Source: Eutypa lata | Taxonomy: Eukaryota > Ascomycota > Sordariomycetes > Xylariales > Diatrypaceae | Assembly: GCA_022661535.1 (NCBI GenBank) | Contig: JAKULF010000007.1 | Span: 3,968,001-4,032,000, forward strand | DNA: 64,000 nt | Direction: 5' to 3' | In this document: one piece after another, positions 1 through 11,054 of the stretch | How positions within the stretch are numbered: position 1 is the first letter of the stretch | Layout of the letters: each line of letters starts with the position of its first letter | The notes under the pieces: model-generated | The model's database searches: none | What the model was told of the DNA's origin: nothing | Seen by the model: the letters and a program-made list of their open reading frames with translations, nothing else | Translations under genes and position numbers: made by a program

Positions 1-356
1 TCTTGGTGCTGGAGGGGCAGGCGGTGCCGTGGAAGGACCACCTGTACACACTCGAGGATCAGGAGGAGGAGGGGCAGGGATCGGATGGAAATAAGGAGAA
101 GAAGGTGCTCTACGTCCTGTACCCCGAGAAGCCGGTCCCCGGCGCCAAGTGGAGGATCCAGGCCGTGCCCGTGACCAAGGATTCGTTCCAGAGCCGCAAG
201 GCGCTTCCCGAGCCGTGGCGCGGCGCCCGCGACGCCCAGCTCGATGAGATCTCGGGGGTCCCTGGGAGCGTGTTCGTCCATGCGTCGGGCTTCATCGGGG
301 GCAATAAGACGTTCGAGGGCGTTAGGGAGTTAGCGGCGAAGGCTTGTGCTTTCTAG
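1..356 (+). CDS. MYG1: MYG1 family exonuclease, C-terminal part (partial at window start)
   Basis: The frame is open from the window edge to a TAG at 354-356, so only the last ~117 residues are present. The residues WRIQAVPV, SRKALPEPWRG and VFVHASGFIGGNKT are the conserved C-terminal core of the MYG1 (UPF0160) family. MYG1 proteins carry a DHH-like fold and act as 3'-5' RNA exonucleases in nucleus and mitochondria. That function is family knowledge and is not visible in this fragment. A Glu/Gly-rich linker (about residues 18-30) interrupts the domain and looks like a fungal insertion. The catalytic N-terminal part lies outside the window. Confidence 0.85.
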   Translation, partial: LVLEGQAVPWKDHLYTLEDQEEEGQGSDGNKEKKVLYVLYPEKPVPGAKWRIQAVPVTKDSFQSRKALPEPWRGARDAQLDEISGVPGSVFVHASGFIGGNKTFEGVRELAAKACAF

Positions 357-1407
357 GTAGTAGTTAGCTAGATCTAACCTAGGCACCTACTTATGTACCT
401 ACCTGCCTGTCTGCATACATAGTAGAGGAACGGAGAGACGGTCAGATAAACAGATATCTGGAAAGGGTTGCTCGATGGGGGTTTGGCTTGGTATGGCTTA
501 CACACAGACATGATTGAAGAAAAAACTGGCATAGACAAAAAATGGGGGAGCTTAATGAGAAAAGCGTTTATATGCGAGATGAAAAGCGGACGTTGCAAAA
601 TATTTCTGAATGTTTCATGACAATGACTCGTTATCGAAGAATCCATCCCCTGGTGTAGTTTTCTCACTAGGTACTTCACACAAGATCAAAGACAGTGAAG
701 TAAAGTTGGGAAGAAGACAAGAAGACAATTAACTACAATTCATTGTCCCACGTATATGTTTATCTTATTTTTAAAAAAAAAATTTTATTTGCGTGTGCGT
801 TGCTTGCATAAAACATAGCGCAGCAAAAAATTACATTTCGTTCCATTGTGATCCGTACGTAAGTAACACCGACCTTAGAAACGCCCGAAACCAAGCAAAT
901 ACATACTTTCCTCATAACCATCGTGATAAAAAGACCACTTTTCTCTCTCTGTCGTAGTAGCCTGTCCCTCTTGCCTTGCACCTACATACGATAGTGTTGT
1001 CGTTGCTGCTGCTCGTATCATAATCGACAACAACAACAACCACCCCCATCTAGGCTAAGCTGGCTGGCCTACTACTCTTCCGTCGTACACACAATGCACA
1101 ACCTAAATAGATAGACATGTGGCCTTTTGACCAGGGCAAAAATACCAGAAGCGACTGTCCCCTAGGAGCAGAGCAGCTACACTGCACTGCATGAGGGATG
1201 ATGTAATAACGCCGGTTCGTTTTGAGCAAGCACTCTCCTACCCATCCATCCATCCATCCACCCACTCACCACCAGCCCCTTGAACATCCCCACAATCTTG
1301 TTCAGCAAACGCTGGTTGGTAGGGCTGACGAAAGCAGTTTAGTTGTTTTGTATCTTATCTTATCTGCGAACGCCAGCACATGGAACCAACGAAGGGATCG
1401 GATCGGA
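357..1407. other. Intergenic, convergent 3' ends of MYG1 and the endosulfine gene
   Basis: About 1 kb between two convergent genes. It holds short CAA/CATC simple repeats (about 1025-1045 and 1242-1262) and no convincing coding region. Confidence 0.5.
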
Positions 1408-2260
1408 TCATCTGCGGATGGGAATAGCCTGGGTTTCAGTCGCATCCATTGGTGCTGCTGATTCGCCGTTATTGCTATTGATCTTGTCTTCATCGGCCGT
1501 AGTGTTGGAGTTGGAGTTGGACATGGCGCTTGTCTCGCGGTGCAGGAAGCTAGCCTCCTTAACAGGACTGCCAGAAGCCGAGGAACCGCCATTGTTGTTG
1601 TTGCCGTTGCCGTTGTTGCCGTTGCTGTTGCCACCAGATCCAGTGGACGACTGGCTGTGGCCCGTGGGCAGGCCGGGGTGGTGCTGCTGGCCGTTCCCGT
1701 TGGGCGAGGTCAGGTGGGGGATGTTCTCGGGCACGGGGTGCTGGCTGCCCACGGCGCCCGTATCGACGCTATCGCCCTTGCCCGCCTTGCTCATGGCGTA
1801 GTCGCCGCTGTCGAAGTACTTGCGCTCCTTCAGGTGCTTGGCGAAGTGGTCCGACTTCGAGGGCAGCTTGCCGTAGAGCCGGAAGAGGCGCTGCTCGTCG
1901 GGCGTGAGGGACTATTGAACAGGAAGGGGGGAAAGGTTAGTCAGCCAGTACATTTTTGTTTGCTTGTGTGTTGCTTGAGATCTTTTTGGAAATGAAGTGG
2001 AAATTTGGAATTATGAGGGTACGTGTCGTTGGAGACTTTGTCTATATGACTTCGTAGCTCTGCTCGTTTGCTATGCTTTGCTTGATGGGCTTGCGAATTC
2101 GTTTTGTTTTTTTCTCGAAGTCGGCTCGTAGGTGCCCAAGCAGGAGGCACATAAGAGGGGATGTGGGGTGACGGCTAGAAAGAGGGATTGGGCTACGAAC
2201 CTTGACATCGATCTTGTTCTTCTGATGAGGATTCATCTTGTCGGGTGTATGTTCGCTCAA
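1408..2260 (-). CDS. igo1: Endosulfine / Igo1-type protein phosphatase 2A inhibitor, two exons
   Basis: Exon 1 is 2260-2201 and exon 2 is 1911-1408, joined across an intron at 2200-1912 (GTTCGT...AG), giving 187 residues. The joined protein contains LTPDEQRLFRLYGKLPSK, then KHLKERKYFDSGDYAMSKAG. This is the endosulfine core, with the Greatwall/Rim15 phosphorylation site at the serine of FDSGDY. In yeast, Igo1/2 phosphorylated by Rim15 inhibit PP2A-Cdc55 and protect mRNAs on entry to quiescence; I infer the same role here. After the core the protein is a low-complexity tail rich in Asn, Gly and Ser (codons from about 1600 to 1780). An alternative in-frame start (M9, at 2236) gives the more usual MNPHQ N-terminus. 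Confidence 0.95.
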
Positions 2261-4474
2261 GGGCGACTGACGAAAAGAAGGGTAACTGAAGAGTTGTTTG
2301 GTTTGGTTTCTAAGTTCCGTCGAGAGAAAGAGAGAGAGGTCGTGAGGTTGTACAGCTTTTGGTGGTGGTAGTTTTTTTGGGGCAGGACTGATAAGGGACT
2401 TTCCGTTTCGCTGATTTTTTGGGAATTGGAGGGGGAAACTTCAGCGTGGGGAATGGGCTGCAAGTGGAAAAGTGAAGTGATTGAACAAGAAGTCTTGGAA
2501 GTCACTTTGGATTACTCAATGGCCCTTTCTGTATGGTTAAAACAAAAAAGGGTACAAGCAAGTATAAGTAGAATTAACTGACGACCTCTACATGAAAGTG
2601 AAGTGCACGCATGCAGGTTGTGCTTAGTTAAGTCTTTTGGGCAGTATTAGTAGATGTAGGTAGGCTGTATGTATGTATTCTGTATGGTAGGCAGGTAGTT
2701 AGGTACATATATGTATAAGGTTAGGTAGGTTGTAGCAAGCGTATGGCCGGAATGGACCGCGAGGGGCTCTAAGCAGGGAATTGGGCCAATCGATTGAATA
2801 GAAAGTTGTGCCTTCGAGATCAACTTGCAGGAGTAGTCTCCAGTTGGAGTTATCTGGTGACCTTCACAAATTTGTACCTTATGAAGAAAGGTGATTGCTT
2901 TTCTGAACCTGCCGCAGCTTTGCAAGAGACCAATGGGTCTTGAATCGGCTCCTTTGACTAGCGGGTTTATGGTTTGTAGTGGGTGGTCTCGGTGGGTATA
3001 GAGTATGTTAAGTGTTAAAGCAGCAATGGGAATTTATAAAGAATGCCTTTGATTACTATTGTCTACTACTAGTTAAAAGGTAGTTTGAATTTTGAAATTC
3101 AAAAGGGAATTGATTCGATATCAGCTATCCATTTAATATACATAGAATAGTTCCCGGAAAGCCAGAAAAGGAGAAGAAAGTGCTTTGATTGTTTCTTTGT
3201 TTGCCACTGTTTACTTACCTAATTCCTACACCACCACCTACCAGCACACCTCCATCTCCATCAACCTCCTTTATCTAACCTATCACCTTCGTCCATTCAT
3301 TATAGCCCAGGACTTTATATTAAGCATCATCACCGTGGATACGTGACTCAGTCTCCCATCCTAGATAGATTTCTACACATATTTATGTGAAGACATCCAG
3401 GTACACTAATTGATACCTTTCTTAGAGCTAGGTGACCACGGCACAGCAAGTGTTCTAAAGAATAGTGGTCTGTAAGTAAAGCGATGTTGTCTTTTCTAAG
3501 TTTTCCTGCCCGGGACCAGCTGGAACCAGCTAAATACGTAATACCACAGTCGTGCCTAGCACAAGCTTTAATTATATTATCTAGTCTGTTTGATTGCGTT
3601 CATTATAGAAATTCCCGGTCTTGCTATAACGACTGACTACCCCGTAAGTCTTTCAAGACAATTATATCATCAGCCATTACTACAATATGTAAAGTACTGA
3701 ATGTAATAAGTGTAGCGTACGTAAACTAGGGGAATTGATTGGCATGATCTCGATGACCCTCCCTCTTCTCTCCCTTTTGAACCTGTCCAACCCTCCGGAA
3801 GTCGACTGTGGTACTGAACATCAATGGCGGAACGATTATCACGCCCTGGCGATCTTGACTTTTATTGAAACTCGTTCGTGGGATGGACTATCACTCAGCG
3901 CGCCGTCCGTCCCCATGTATGTATGGACGGACTGACGGACTCACCACTAGCGGACTAGATAATTAGCAGACCATCAGCCGAACCTTGTCCCTGTGCCACC
4001 ATGGCTGTGACGTAATCATCTACCACCAACTAGGTACGTAGACTATCGCTCCCACCGGAAGGAATCGTCCATTATGCCGTCCGTACCATTATCCAGAAGT
4101 TCCATTTACCGCTTCTATCGGCAACGGGCTGGCGGCGGGATAGAATGGGGCATACCTACCAGTGTTGCACAGCATCCTGGCATCGTCGACATTCCAAGAA
4201 CTTGACTACTACATATCTAGCTCTAGATAGCAGAGGTATAGGCCCTGGAAAGGTGTGCTCCAATACACCGGCCGCCCGTTTGAGTTCCTTAGGCTCTTCC
4301 TCCACCACACCTCCTGCAGGACGATGCGATGCACACCAGATGGCAGTATGCAGCTAAGGTATTCTTCCCACCCTGTTACCTTGACACCCTACCAGCTGTA
4401 CACTTTGTTATCCCTTATCGTACGTACGTAGGGGGTGCAGTCTCTCCTTCCCTAGGTAAGTATGTAGGTAAGTA
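2261..4474. other. Gene-poor intergenic region
   Basis: About 2.2 kb with no open frame of convincing composition. It contains TAGG/TACC-type tetranucleotide tracts (about 2650-2735) that recur across the window. The first few hundred bases probably include the igo1 promoter. Confidence 0.5.
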
Positions 4475-5532
4475 CCTATGCGGGTAGGGGGGGTTTTAGG
4501 ATATCATGTTGTAATGCTTGCCGTAATGATATTTAAGGCTTGAAATAATACGGCCCGGAAATAATTATTTTTTAAATTTAAAGAAATAATTACAATTAAA
4601 AAGTATTATAATTATAATAAGTTATTTATTTTATTTAATAATTTCGATATATTTAATATAATAATAATATTAATATATTAAAATTAATTTAATATAATTT
4701 TTAAATTATAATAATAATTAAAATAAATAAAATTAAAAAAAATAAATAAATATAATTATATTTATTTATTTAATAAATAAATAAATAAATTAATTTATAA
4801 ATTTATATAATATTTTATTTATATATAATATTTTATTTATATATAATATTTAAAATATTTATTTATTAAAAATTATTATTTTTAATTATAAAATTATTAT
4901 TATATATAAAATTTAAACTTTATATTTTTAATTAAATAAATTATAATAAATATATTAAATTTATAACTTAATTATTAAATTATATTATTTTTATTTAAAA
5001 TATTTAAATAAAAATTTAAATTTTTATTATTTTTTATAAAATTAAATTTATTATATTATATATTTTACTTTTTTTTTAAATAATTTAATAATTTAAATTT
5101 ATAAGTTTATAAATTTATAAATTTATAAAATATAAATTTATAAATAAATTTATAAATAAATTTATAAATAAGTTTTTTATAATAATTATTAAATTTTATA
5201 ATAATTATTAAAGTTTATAATAATTATATAAATATTATTATAATTATATAATAAAATAATATTATATATATAAAGTTAATTAATATATTATATTTATATA
5301 AATAATATTTTTATATTAAAAAACGATTATATCGACTTAATCGAATTAGTTATTTTAAGTATTATTAACCGGTAAAAATCCATTATTATGCATTTAGCTT
5401 AATTATCGTTATAATGCATTTACCTAGTAATTATTGTGTAATCATGTCGCAAACATTGTATAAATTTATGACCATTTTTGGACTTGCAACCTTTAAGCAA
5501 TGATGTTCTAAAACCCCCCCCACCCGCATAGG
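4475..5532. mobile_element. TIR DNA transposon relic (TA target site) with AT-saturated core
   Basis: The left end (CCTATGCGGGT then A and seven Gs, TTTTAG) at 4475-4507 is matched in inverted orientation at about 5500-5532, with one A/G difference in the first ~27 bases. The outermost dinucleotide on both sides is TA (4473-4474 and 5533-5534), the target duplication of Tc1/mariner-superfamily elements (the superfamily that includes fungal Fot1/pogo). The interior from about 4560 to 5330 is almost pure A and T, as expected for RIP, and no transposase frame survives. At 1058 bp it could be a MITE or an internally deleted copy. What I see is the inverted ends and the TA flanks; the superfamily is inferred. 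Confidence 0.75.
4560..5330. repeat. AT-saturated block, probable RIP
   Basis: Nearly all bases are A or T, with runs such as repeated ATAAATTTATAAATTT motifs near 5100-5175. Only one CG dinucleotide was noticed (about 4646) before the right edge. It lies inside the inverted-repeat element, so it is the mutated body of that element. Confidence 0.8.
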
Positions 5533-6979
5533 TAATTATCGTCTAGACCTTTTTGCCGGTCTTTATTTCTTGCTACTTTCAGCTATAACAATACTACTAT
5601 TAGTCAGGTGAAGAGCCGCCAACATCCCACGTCTCGTTGCAATTGACGTACCTGACCAAAAAGAAAAAAGAGAAGAGGGAAAAAATGTACAGTAGATGGG
5701 GAGATCGTCCCAATCCGCATAACTACTTGATATCTTTTGAAGTCGAGCTATTTAGCTTTATTATCTCTAGGTCACTAGAACTGAATCTTTGATCTCACTT
5801 ACTTCCAACCAAGCATTCCCCCCGGTTGCATCCAGCGAATGGCAAGCTCAAGCAGCTATGCCTAAGCTCTAACTTATCAGTTGGAGCTTCGGACAGACCT
5901 ACGTACATACATACCTATGCACCCGCGTGCATTATGACCGAATCCATCCAACCATCGAGATGGCTTCATCTTGTATGCCCCCTCCTTGCCCTCTCCCTCC
6001 TATCTATCTATCGACTATTTTCTGTTTGCTGCATGATCTCCCGCCGACGTAGTATGCCCTCAAACCAACCCCATGTCGGTATCTTGAATCGGACCATTCA
6101 ACAAGAGGCACAGGCAGTTCATGTCTCTGAACATGTGACTATTGCAAGACAATGCGCCAGAATATGTTTCGTATCCCGTTGAACAGGACGCCGCAGTGCA
6201 ACCCCCCCTTGTTGCTACCTCGTCCTAGATTGCGTGCATATTAGTTATATACGCGGCGAGATCGAGACAACTTGGATAATGATAATATGGTTCATGCTGT
6301 TTGGGTAGTTATAACCAACACCCTTTCGGACTTGGCCGATTATACACGATCTGGCAATCCCGACATGGTTCCCTCGACCGGATAATTGTCATACCCCAAG
6401 AAAGGGGGCTGCTATATAGTTAACAGTTACGTGAGTCTCGTGCTACAGAGGTCGGAAGACAGTATATACTGTCCAGGATGTTTTTACCAACCAACCCCAA
6501 GGGATAGGCTCACTTGCCGGGGATACGTGATTCTGGTTCCCCCGTTCCCTTGGCCTCGATATCTAGTTATTAGTTACCCTCCGTCTCCTCCTATCTAGCT
6601 CTTAGAGGTAAAATAGCTGGTAGAAGACTCTCTAAATTTCTCGAGAATATCATTGGACGGAATAGCGACCTCGGCATACATATATACGGTGACTAGAAAG
6701 ACAGGCCTTCCTTCCCCAAAGTCGTTGTTTTTACGTTGGTATTACGCATTATGGAGTTGTTGATGGTAGCATATGCTATTAGACTCTCCCAGTCGACTTG
6801 CGCATTAACCAGTGACTATTAACCAACCTACGTAGGTACCTATCGTCACAAGCCAAATGCTTTAAGTTGAGCTTCAAACTCTATAGCTAGCTATTTACTT
6901 ACCCATGTGAAACTTCCAACCCAACACCTCACATATATACTAAGATAGTCTTTCCCTCCCTTAACAACAAGCAAATCAA
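5533..6979. other. Gene-poor intergenic region
   Basis: A 118-codon open frame at 5826-6182 (+) and a 70-codon frame at 6386-6598 (+) have no recognisable domain and an ordinary intergenic composition, so I do not call them genes. Confidence 0.4.
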
Positions 6980-7086
6980 GGCCGCGTGGTGTAATGGTTG
7001 CACACTCCCACAAACATTCCGTTATATCATTACTAAATTATTCATCCTGTTGAGAGAGGGGCAGAGTTCGATTCCTGCCGTGGCCC
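6980..7086 (+). tRNA. tRNA-like locus with intron, degenerate; isotype unresolved
   Basis: The acceptor stem GGCCGCG (6980-6986) pairs with CGTGGCC (7079-7085). A D-arm (GTGT/GCAC around AATGGTT) follows, and the T-arm GCAG-A-G/TTCGATT/CCTGC pairs if one A is bulged. A run of Ts about 5 bases downstream resembles a Pol III terminator. The body resembles fungal tRNA-Gln. The anticodon arm is poor: CTCCC pairs with GAGAG only with one mismatch, there is no U33, and about 35 extra bases sit there as a putative intron. It may be a pseudo-tRNA or mutated copy. Covariance-model scoring would settle this. Confidence 0.45.
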
Positions 7087-8728
7087 AACTTTTTTCTTTT
7101 TTTAAACCCCCTTTTTCGTGTATTGGTGGTGTGTTTCCTTTTCTGGATCCCTTTCTTGACTTCTACTTGTAATTATACTACCTCTGATGAATATTGCGGT
7201 CAAATAACTTGAACTGCAGAAAACCGTCACCGCAAGAAGATGTCGATGATTGCATAAAGTATGCAGCTATATTGATTCGAACCATCTAGCATCTCTTCAA
7301 TATTTATTTTATCCTTTGCGTGGGGGGGAAAAACAAGCAGTGGCGACACCGTGAGGGTGTAATCGTCTTCACGCTAGTTCTCTCGCTATAACTGTAGAGT
7401 GGTATGATACTTGGTAGGTAAGTAGAGTAGGTGGTATCCTAGCATGGAAAGTAAAAGGGGGGAATTCAAGAGGAAAGTCACCTACATAAGCGAGCGAGAC
7501 AGGCCGGACGTTGCGAATTCACTAGCACGCAAGCTACTATTCGAACACATCAAACCAATTAATCACCTTAGACCGTGTATTCTGAAGTGTGGTGGCCCCG
7601 ATGCGGTTCAATTTGCTGAACCGCCACTTCTGACAGGGGGGTGAAGAAAGCCGCCCTGACTAAAGAGTCGACGTACTTCACGATGCTATTCCTAGGGTTA
7701 TGAATAAGCAACATCAAATCGTTGTGTATACATGCCAATGATTAAAATCCCGAACATATCGCGCGGGGAAGGTTGAGGGTAACAAGAGTGGCCAAATCTA
7801 TCTTACTAGCCTCAACTCTGTGTCATGACTCTTTGGGTCAGGTTCTTGACCCATGAAGTCGGGAAGTTTAATATAAATACTATCAACCGACCGGCCTACT
7901 GACCTACTTAGATACGTAGAAGCACGAAGCACGAAGTACAAAAGCATAGGCGAGAACATCTGGTCCTATCCTATGAACAACCTACATACCTACGCATTGT
8001 ACCTAGGTAGTAAGTGGACGAAAGGGGGTCGAATCGAACTATGTACAATTGGCATGGAAAAACCCGGTAACTAATCCACCAGCCAGACGGACGATTAATT
8101 AAGTCATGTAGTTATTATACTTGATAAATAATCAATCAATTAACTGTGTTTCTTCTTCTTCTTCTGACGATGATGATATGACTGGCGGCCTTGGAAAACA
8201 AAAAAAAGGACAAAACAAAAAAACTTATTTAACAAAAACCCAATCAATCATGCCTTTCTTTAAATGACCTTCCCACTCCCTGACTGTACCTTGACTCAGG
8301 GACTTCCTTCGTCTTCTTCGTCTTCTTCCTTAAAACTTCCTCTGAATGTATTTACATATAATGTACGGTATTGGGTACAGCGGTGGAAACTGATACACGG
8401 AAAGCATTTGAACCCCACGGACGCCTCTTGATGCTGGTAGTTCGCGCATAGACTCGAGTTTGACCTAGGAGGTTTGTTGACATCTTCGAAGCGTGGTGAT
8501 CGGTCAGTCGTAGCTGAGGAACGTAATCTGAGTACCAACAATCCTCCCATGTTTTTCTTTTGCTTATAAAACCAGAGATATCTCTCTAGGGCAAGTCCTT
8601 CCTTTACAGATGCAAATCAAATCAACCAACTCCAGCCCCATTTGTCATAAAAGATCCAAATATGGACAAGTCGCTGAATCGGGTCTAACTTAAAAGAAAC
8701 CCCCCCTGTTCTGAGTTGTGACCATTTC
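7087..8728. other. Intergenic region
   Basis: It holds a T-rich tract right after the tRNA-like locus and a CTT/TTC microsatellite around 8152-8163. Small open frames (for example 8296-8550 minus and 7444-7644 plus) have no supporting features. Confidence 0.4.
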
Positions 8729-11054
8729 CTAGTGGTCATAACCCGCACCGCGCTGCCATGGGCTGTTATATTGTAAGTATATTATTTCACATGGGATGCT
8801 GGAAGACGACTTACCTAGCGTTGTTCTGTGTTCTGTAGCCGGCAGGGCTAGCATTGTTCTGTTGCCGGAAGGACCCTCCCGCTGAGGAACCTCCGTATGG
8901 ACTGGGCGCCCGGTTCGGCCCTCCTGCCGGGAATAATGGTACGGATGGATCCACAGGGGAGTGAGGCGCGTTGTGGCTGTTCCCGTAGGAGTTGTTCGAT
9001 GCTGAGGTGAACGATGGAGCAGGTCTTGTACCCAAGTTAGAATCCGCTGTGCGGCGCTTCAACGAGGCAGAGGAGATGGACTCATTATCATCATCCAAGT
9101 CCAAACCGGGCTTGTATCCGCCCTTGTCACCACGAGCGGTAGCAGCGAGCGCATCAAGCTCGGTAGTGCCCGTGAGTTGCGACTGTGACTTCATGAATGA
9201 CGCTCGGTCATCTGCCATGAACTGGTAACGGGTATCGGGGTTCTTGCGGTAGAAGACCATAACTGTAGTAACGATCACCATGATGAGGAGGACGGTGGCG
9301 AAGATAGCATTCAAGAAGAAGAGGACGAGGCCAATAACCCCGTTAACTAATGCTGGCTGGTTGAAGATATCTGAGAAGATCAGGAGGAAGATGGCGTTGA
9401 TGAAGTTGACGGCGTAGATAGCGATATTAAATGAGTTCGTAGGCTTGTCCATCCATGGCCTCATGACACTGGCGGTGATCAAAGCAGCGGCTTCAATTAA
9501 GAGGAATCCGATGGCTTGTGCGGAGCCACTGTGTTGACCGAACGCGATAAACATACCCTTCACCAGCAAGTAGCCAAGGACGGGAATAATGAAGTAGTAG
9601 GCTGATGCTCTGAACTGGATGTACAAGAATCCCCACTTGTTCAGAGCCTGAGGGTCGGAAAAGAGGATATAGGCCGGGTTTCGGTGCATAACGATGGAAC
9701 GGCGGGCAATGCGAACGACCTTCCAGGAAGCCCAGGCAAGTGTGGCAGTCATACCGACAAAGAAGAAGACGGCCAAGACGACCTCAGCAGGAGAGTCGAC
9801 CTGGGTGAACTCCCAGAGACAGAGGATGGTCATTTGCGGAAATCCGATGAGGGTCAGTCGGAACAAAATGCCCTTCAAAACGGTAAGCCATCCGTTGCGG
9901 AACTCGAGGAACGTATCACTCTTCATCCACTTTTGCTTCACGGCAAGTTCGCAGTAAGCCTTGAAGAGACCGACGCTAGCGGAAGTGAAAACGACGAACA
10001 GGCAGAAGAATGTCAGGCCAGTCATGAAAAGGTTGGTTGTCTCGATACCGGCACGGAAAGCAACACGCTGGATTCCATAGACAATATAAGAACCCGCGCC
10101 CGTGGTGATGTTTGCGCGCTTCAAGAGCGACGATGCGGCTCGAGGAATCATGGCAACCCCGCGTCGGTAGATATCCCTGGCTACCTCGGGAATGGCACGC
10201 TTCTCGACCTGAACTGATACGGTGGTTAAAGTATTAAAAATGGTGGACGGCGTACCACCGGTAGCTCGCTGATACCAAGTGAAGATAGTCTGCATGAAGG
10301 GAACCTTAATGATACCCATCGACCACTGGAAGTCCTGAGTCCAAGATTGAACAACCGGGGGAAGGTGAACGCCAGTAAGACCAAGCATGGCTTGAGCTTG
10401 GAAGAAGCTGAAAAGGGATAGAGCTCCAGATGCGATGTGAGCAGCAGCGTTGGAATGACCCAAGCCATTCAGAATGGCGGAGGCACAGAGGGTTAGGCCA
10501 CTGATAATAGCCAGAACCCACTTGATAGCTAACAAGTCGACCGTTTTACCGTTAGAGACATCAGCCTCGACACAAGCAATACTCTCACCCGTGTCGGATT
10601 TGTTCACGTAGATGCGCACGGTGGCATCCAAGTCGGGGAAGCTGTAGGCGATAGGGGGAACCATGGCGGCGGCGCTATCGGGAACGGGGGTAGTGAACTC
10701 GATAGTGAGCTTACCAGCCGTCATGGGACAGAGACCAGCCAAACCACTGCCCTGAGTAACTGCACTCACTGAATCATCACAAGGATCCATCACCTGCCGG
10801 ATGAATTCGAAGCCATAAGCCGCAATACTGAAGTCAAACTTGACGTAACCCTCTAGCGAGGATGTCGCGACAGTGTTAATGGAAACAAAACCCGAGTCAG
10901 GCGTGTAAGAAACGTTGAACAGACTAGCTGTAAACATAGAGTTATCCTGGCAAACATTTAGAGATGAGGATTCGAGTCTACGCTCTGCGACAACGCCCGG
11001 AAGGACGGCCGACAGGCATGATAGCCAAATCGGACTGGTTTTGAAGAACCTCAT
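8729..11054 (-). CDS. flc2: FLC/TRP-like transmembrane protein, two exons
   Basis: Exon 1 is 11054-8815 and exon 2 is 8762-8729 (34 nt), separated by a 52-nt intron (GTAAGT...ACAG), giving 757 residues. Residues 1-23 form a signal peptide. An ML-like lumenal domain (about 24-165) with several cysteines follows, then a TRP-like multi-pass region beginning near residue 173 and running to about 630. The tail is Ser/Asn/Pro-rich and presumably cytosolic. This is the architecture of fungal Flc proteins (FAD uptake, ER/vacuole Ca2+ and cell-wall homeostasis). Without the last exon the frame would end prematurely at the splice donor; with it the protein ends SPWQRGAGYDH, which I recall as conserved in Pezizomycotina homologues. 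Confidence 0.93.

Noticed and set aside
4560..5330. Possible centromere or mitochondrial insertion for the AT block
   Set aside because: It is bounded by matched inverted repeats with TA flanks and is under 1 kb, which fits a mutated transposon better.
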